From Gammaproteobacteria bacterium (GTDB lineage Bacteria > Pseudomonadota > Gammaproteobacteria > CAISUE01): a stretch of 6,543 nucleotides of DNA. Below the pieces are notes generated by a model that was not told where the DNA came from, searched no databases, and saw only the letters and a program-made list of their open reading frames with translations. Position numbers and translations under genes: made by a program. The DNA lies in the NCBI GenBank assembly GCA_947378515.1, contig CANCKG010000040.1, forward strand, positions 1-6,543, in the 5' to 3' direction. Of the stretch, positions 5,668 to 6,543 are shown piece by piece (position 1 is the first letter of the stretch; the number at the start of each line of letters is the position of its first letter).

Positions 5668-6543
5668 AAATAATTCCATTGCATCATTGGCGAAACATTG
5701 CCCTAATGCGGTTAAGGCAAAGCCTGTGGCGTCATAGTGTAATAAACGTTGCGCTTTTTCAGTGTTCAAAATGGGCATTAAGGTATCGCGCGATAAAAAA
5801 CTCGTGGATTCAAATACTTCAAAAGGAATGCTTTGCTTTAAACGCAAGGCGTTGAGCATGAATTCAAAAGGAATGTTTTCTGACTTTAAAATCTCATGGT
5901 GCGTTTTTAAAGCTTTATTTCGATCCAAATAATCTTTGGGTTGCTTGAGTTTGGCATAACGGTGAATCGTTTGGCTAGCCATATCACTGATTTTTGAATG
6001 GGCACCAGCACCGATGCCCAAGTAATCACCGAAACTCCAATAATTGACATTGTGTGTCGCTTGATTATTCGGCTGGCTAAAAGCCGAGATTTCATAATGG
6101 TCAAAACCATGGCCTTTTAAGAGTGCCCAGCCCGTTTCCTGCATGTCATGCAGGAAATCATCGCTCGGTAACACCGGGGGTTTTTTGTAAAACACCGTAT
6201 TGGGTTCAAGTGTCAATTGATACCATGACAAATGTTTAGGTTTAAAACTCAAGGCTAGCTCTAAATCTTGTAAGGCTTCAGGAATAGTTTGCTGACTCAA
6301 ACCATGCATTAAATCGATATTGAGATTATCAAAGCCAGCGCTATAAGCACTGGCAATCGCGCGCTTAGCTGCTTCCCCATCGTGAATGCGACCTAAGTTT
6401 TTTAAATGAGCTTCATTAAAACTTTGCACGCCAATTGATAAACGATTGACGCCCGCCTCACGGTAACCGCGAAAACGTGCTTCATCGACCGTGCCGGGAT
6501 TGGCTTCCATGGTAATTTCAATGTCACCGGCAAAAGGAAGGCG
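5659..6543 (-). CDS. hemW: HemW, radical-SAM heme chaperone (formerly coproporphyrinogen III oxidase-like), N-terminus outside the window
   Basis: This is the C-terminal 294 residues of HemW, a cytoplasmic radical-SAM protein that binds heme and is thought to deliver it to respiratory enzymes; it was often misannotated as oxygen-independent coproporphyrinogen oxidase HemN. The frame stays open to the window edge (11 codons before MEANPG), so the CxxxCxxC iron-sulfur motif is not in view. Visible in order: MEANPGTVDEARF, GVNRLSIGVQSF and LGRIHDGEAAKRAI (radical-SAM barrel), NLNIDLMHGLSQQT, HLSWYQLTLEPNT, HNVNYWSFGDYLGIGAGAHS, and the HemN C-terminal domain with PFEFMLNALRL. It ends in FANDAMELFLR with a TGA stop. 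About 75% of the usual ~380 residues is present and intact. It is convergent with the 448-aa gene; the two reading frames overlap by 9 bp (5659-5667), and no intergenic terminator exists. Confidence 0.95.
   Translation of the reverse strand, partial: RLPFAGDIEITMEANPGTVDEARFRGYREAGVNRLSIGVQSFNEAHLKNLGRIHDGEAAKRAIASAYSAGFDNLNIDLMHGLSQQTIPEALQDLELALSFKPKHLSWYQLTLEPNTVFYKKPPVLPSDDFLHDMQETGWALLKGHGFDHYEISAFSQPNNQATHNVNYWSFGDYLGIGAGAHSKISDMASQTIHRYAKLKQPKDYLDRNKALKTHHEILKSENIPFEFMLNALRLKQSIPFEVFESTSFLSRDTLMPILNTEKAQRLLHYDATGFALTALGQCFANDAMELFLR

Noticed and set aside
5907..6110. 67-residue minus-strand ORF inside hemW
   Set aside because: It is an alternate frame of the conserved HemW coding sequence with no independent support.

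Overview
The window reads as chromosomal DNA of a gammaproteobacterium. The ParE and HemW fragments at its two ends are close to the enterobacterial proteins in every conserved motif. The moderate, slightly AT-rich composition, the small palindromic mobile elements and the two large alpha-helical repeat proteins without enzyme motifs would suit a host-associated lineage such as the Legionellales/Coxiellaceae. That placement is an inference from style, not from a diagnostic marker.

Layout. Positions 1-887 (+) hold the C-terminal half of parE (topoisomerase IV subunit B). Convergent to it, after a 21-bp gap, lies a DUF2938-type four-helix membrane protein (909-1418, -). A 386-bp non-coding stretch (1419-1804) follows. 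It holds a perfect 48-bp palindrome just upstream of the DUF2938 gene, a second imperfect inverted repeat, a 100-bp MITE-like element and a likely promoter. Next is a small Gly/Ala/Cys-rich two-helix membrane protein (1805-2200, +). Downstream of it is a hairpin that was split by a second, 149-bp MITE of the same family in opposite orientation (2249-2397). This element has perfect 15-bp terminal inverted repeats and an 8-bp target duplication.

The second half carries two consecutive + strand genes of unknown function, 2477-4306 (609 aa) and 4321-5667 (448 aa). The first has four 30-residue helical repeats. The second has about eight tandem 35-residue helical repeats. The junction between them looks damaged: coding-like sequence appears to pass through all three frames near two runs of seven T. 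They may therefore be two pieces of one ancestral protein of about 1050 residues. The last gene, hemW (5659-6543, -, N-terminus outside the window), converges on the 448-aa gene and overlaps its stop by 9 bp.

The housekeeping genes (parE, hemW) are simply the edges of this locus. The accessory content is the small membrane protein bracketed by two related MITEs and the repeat-protein pair. No CRISPR array, tRNA, rRNA, transposase gene or recognisable defence system is visible.
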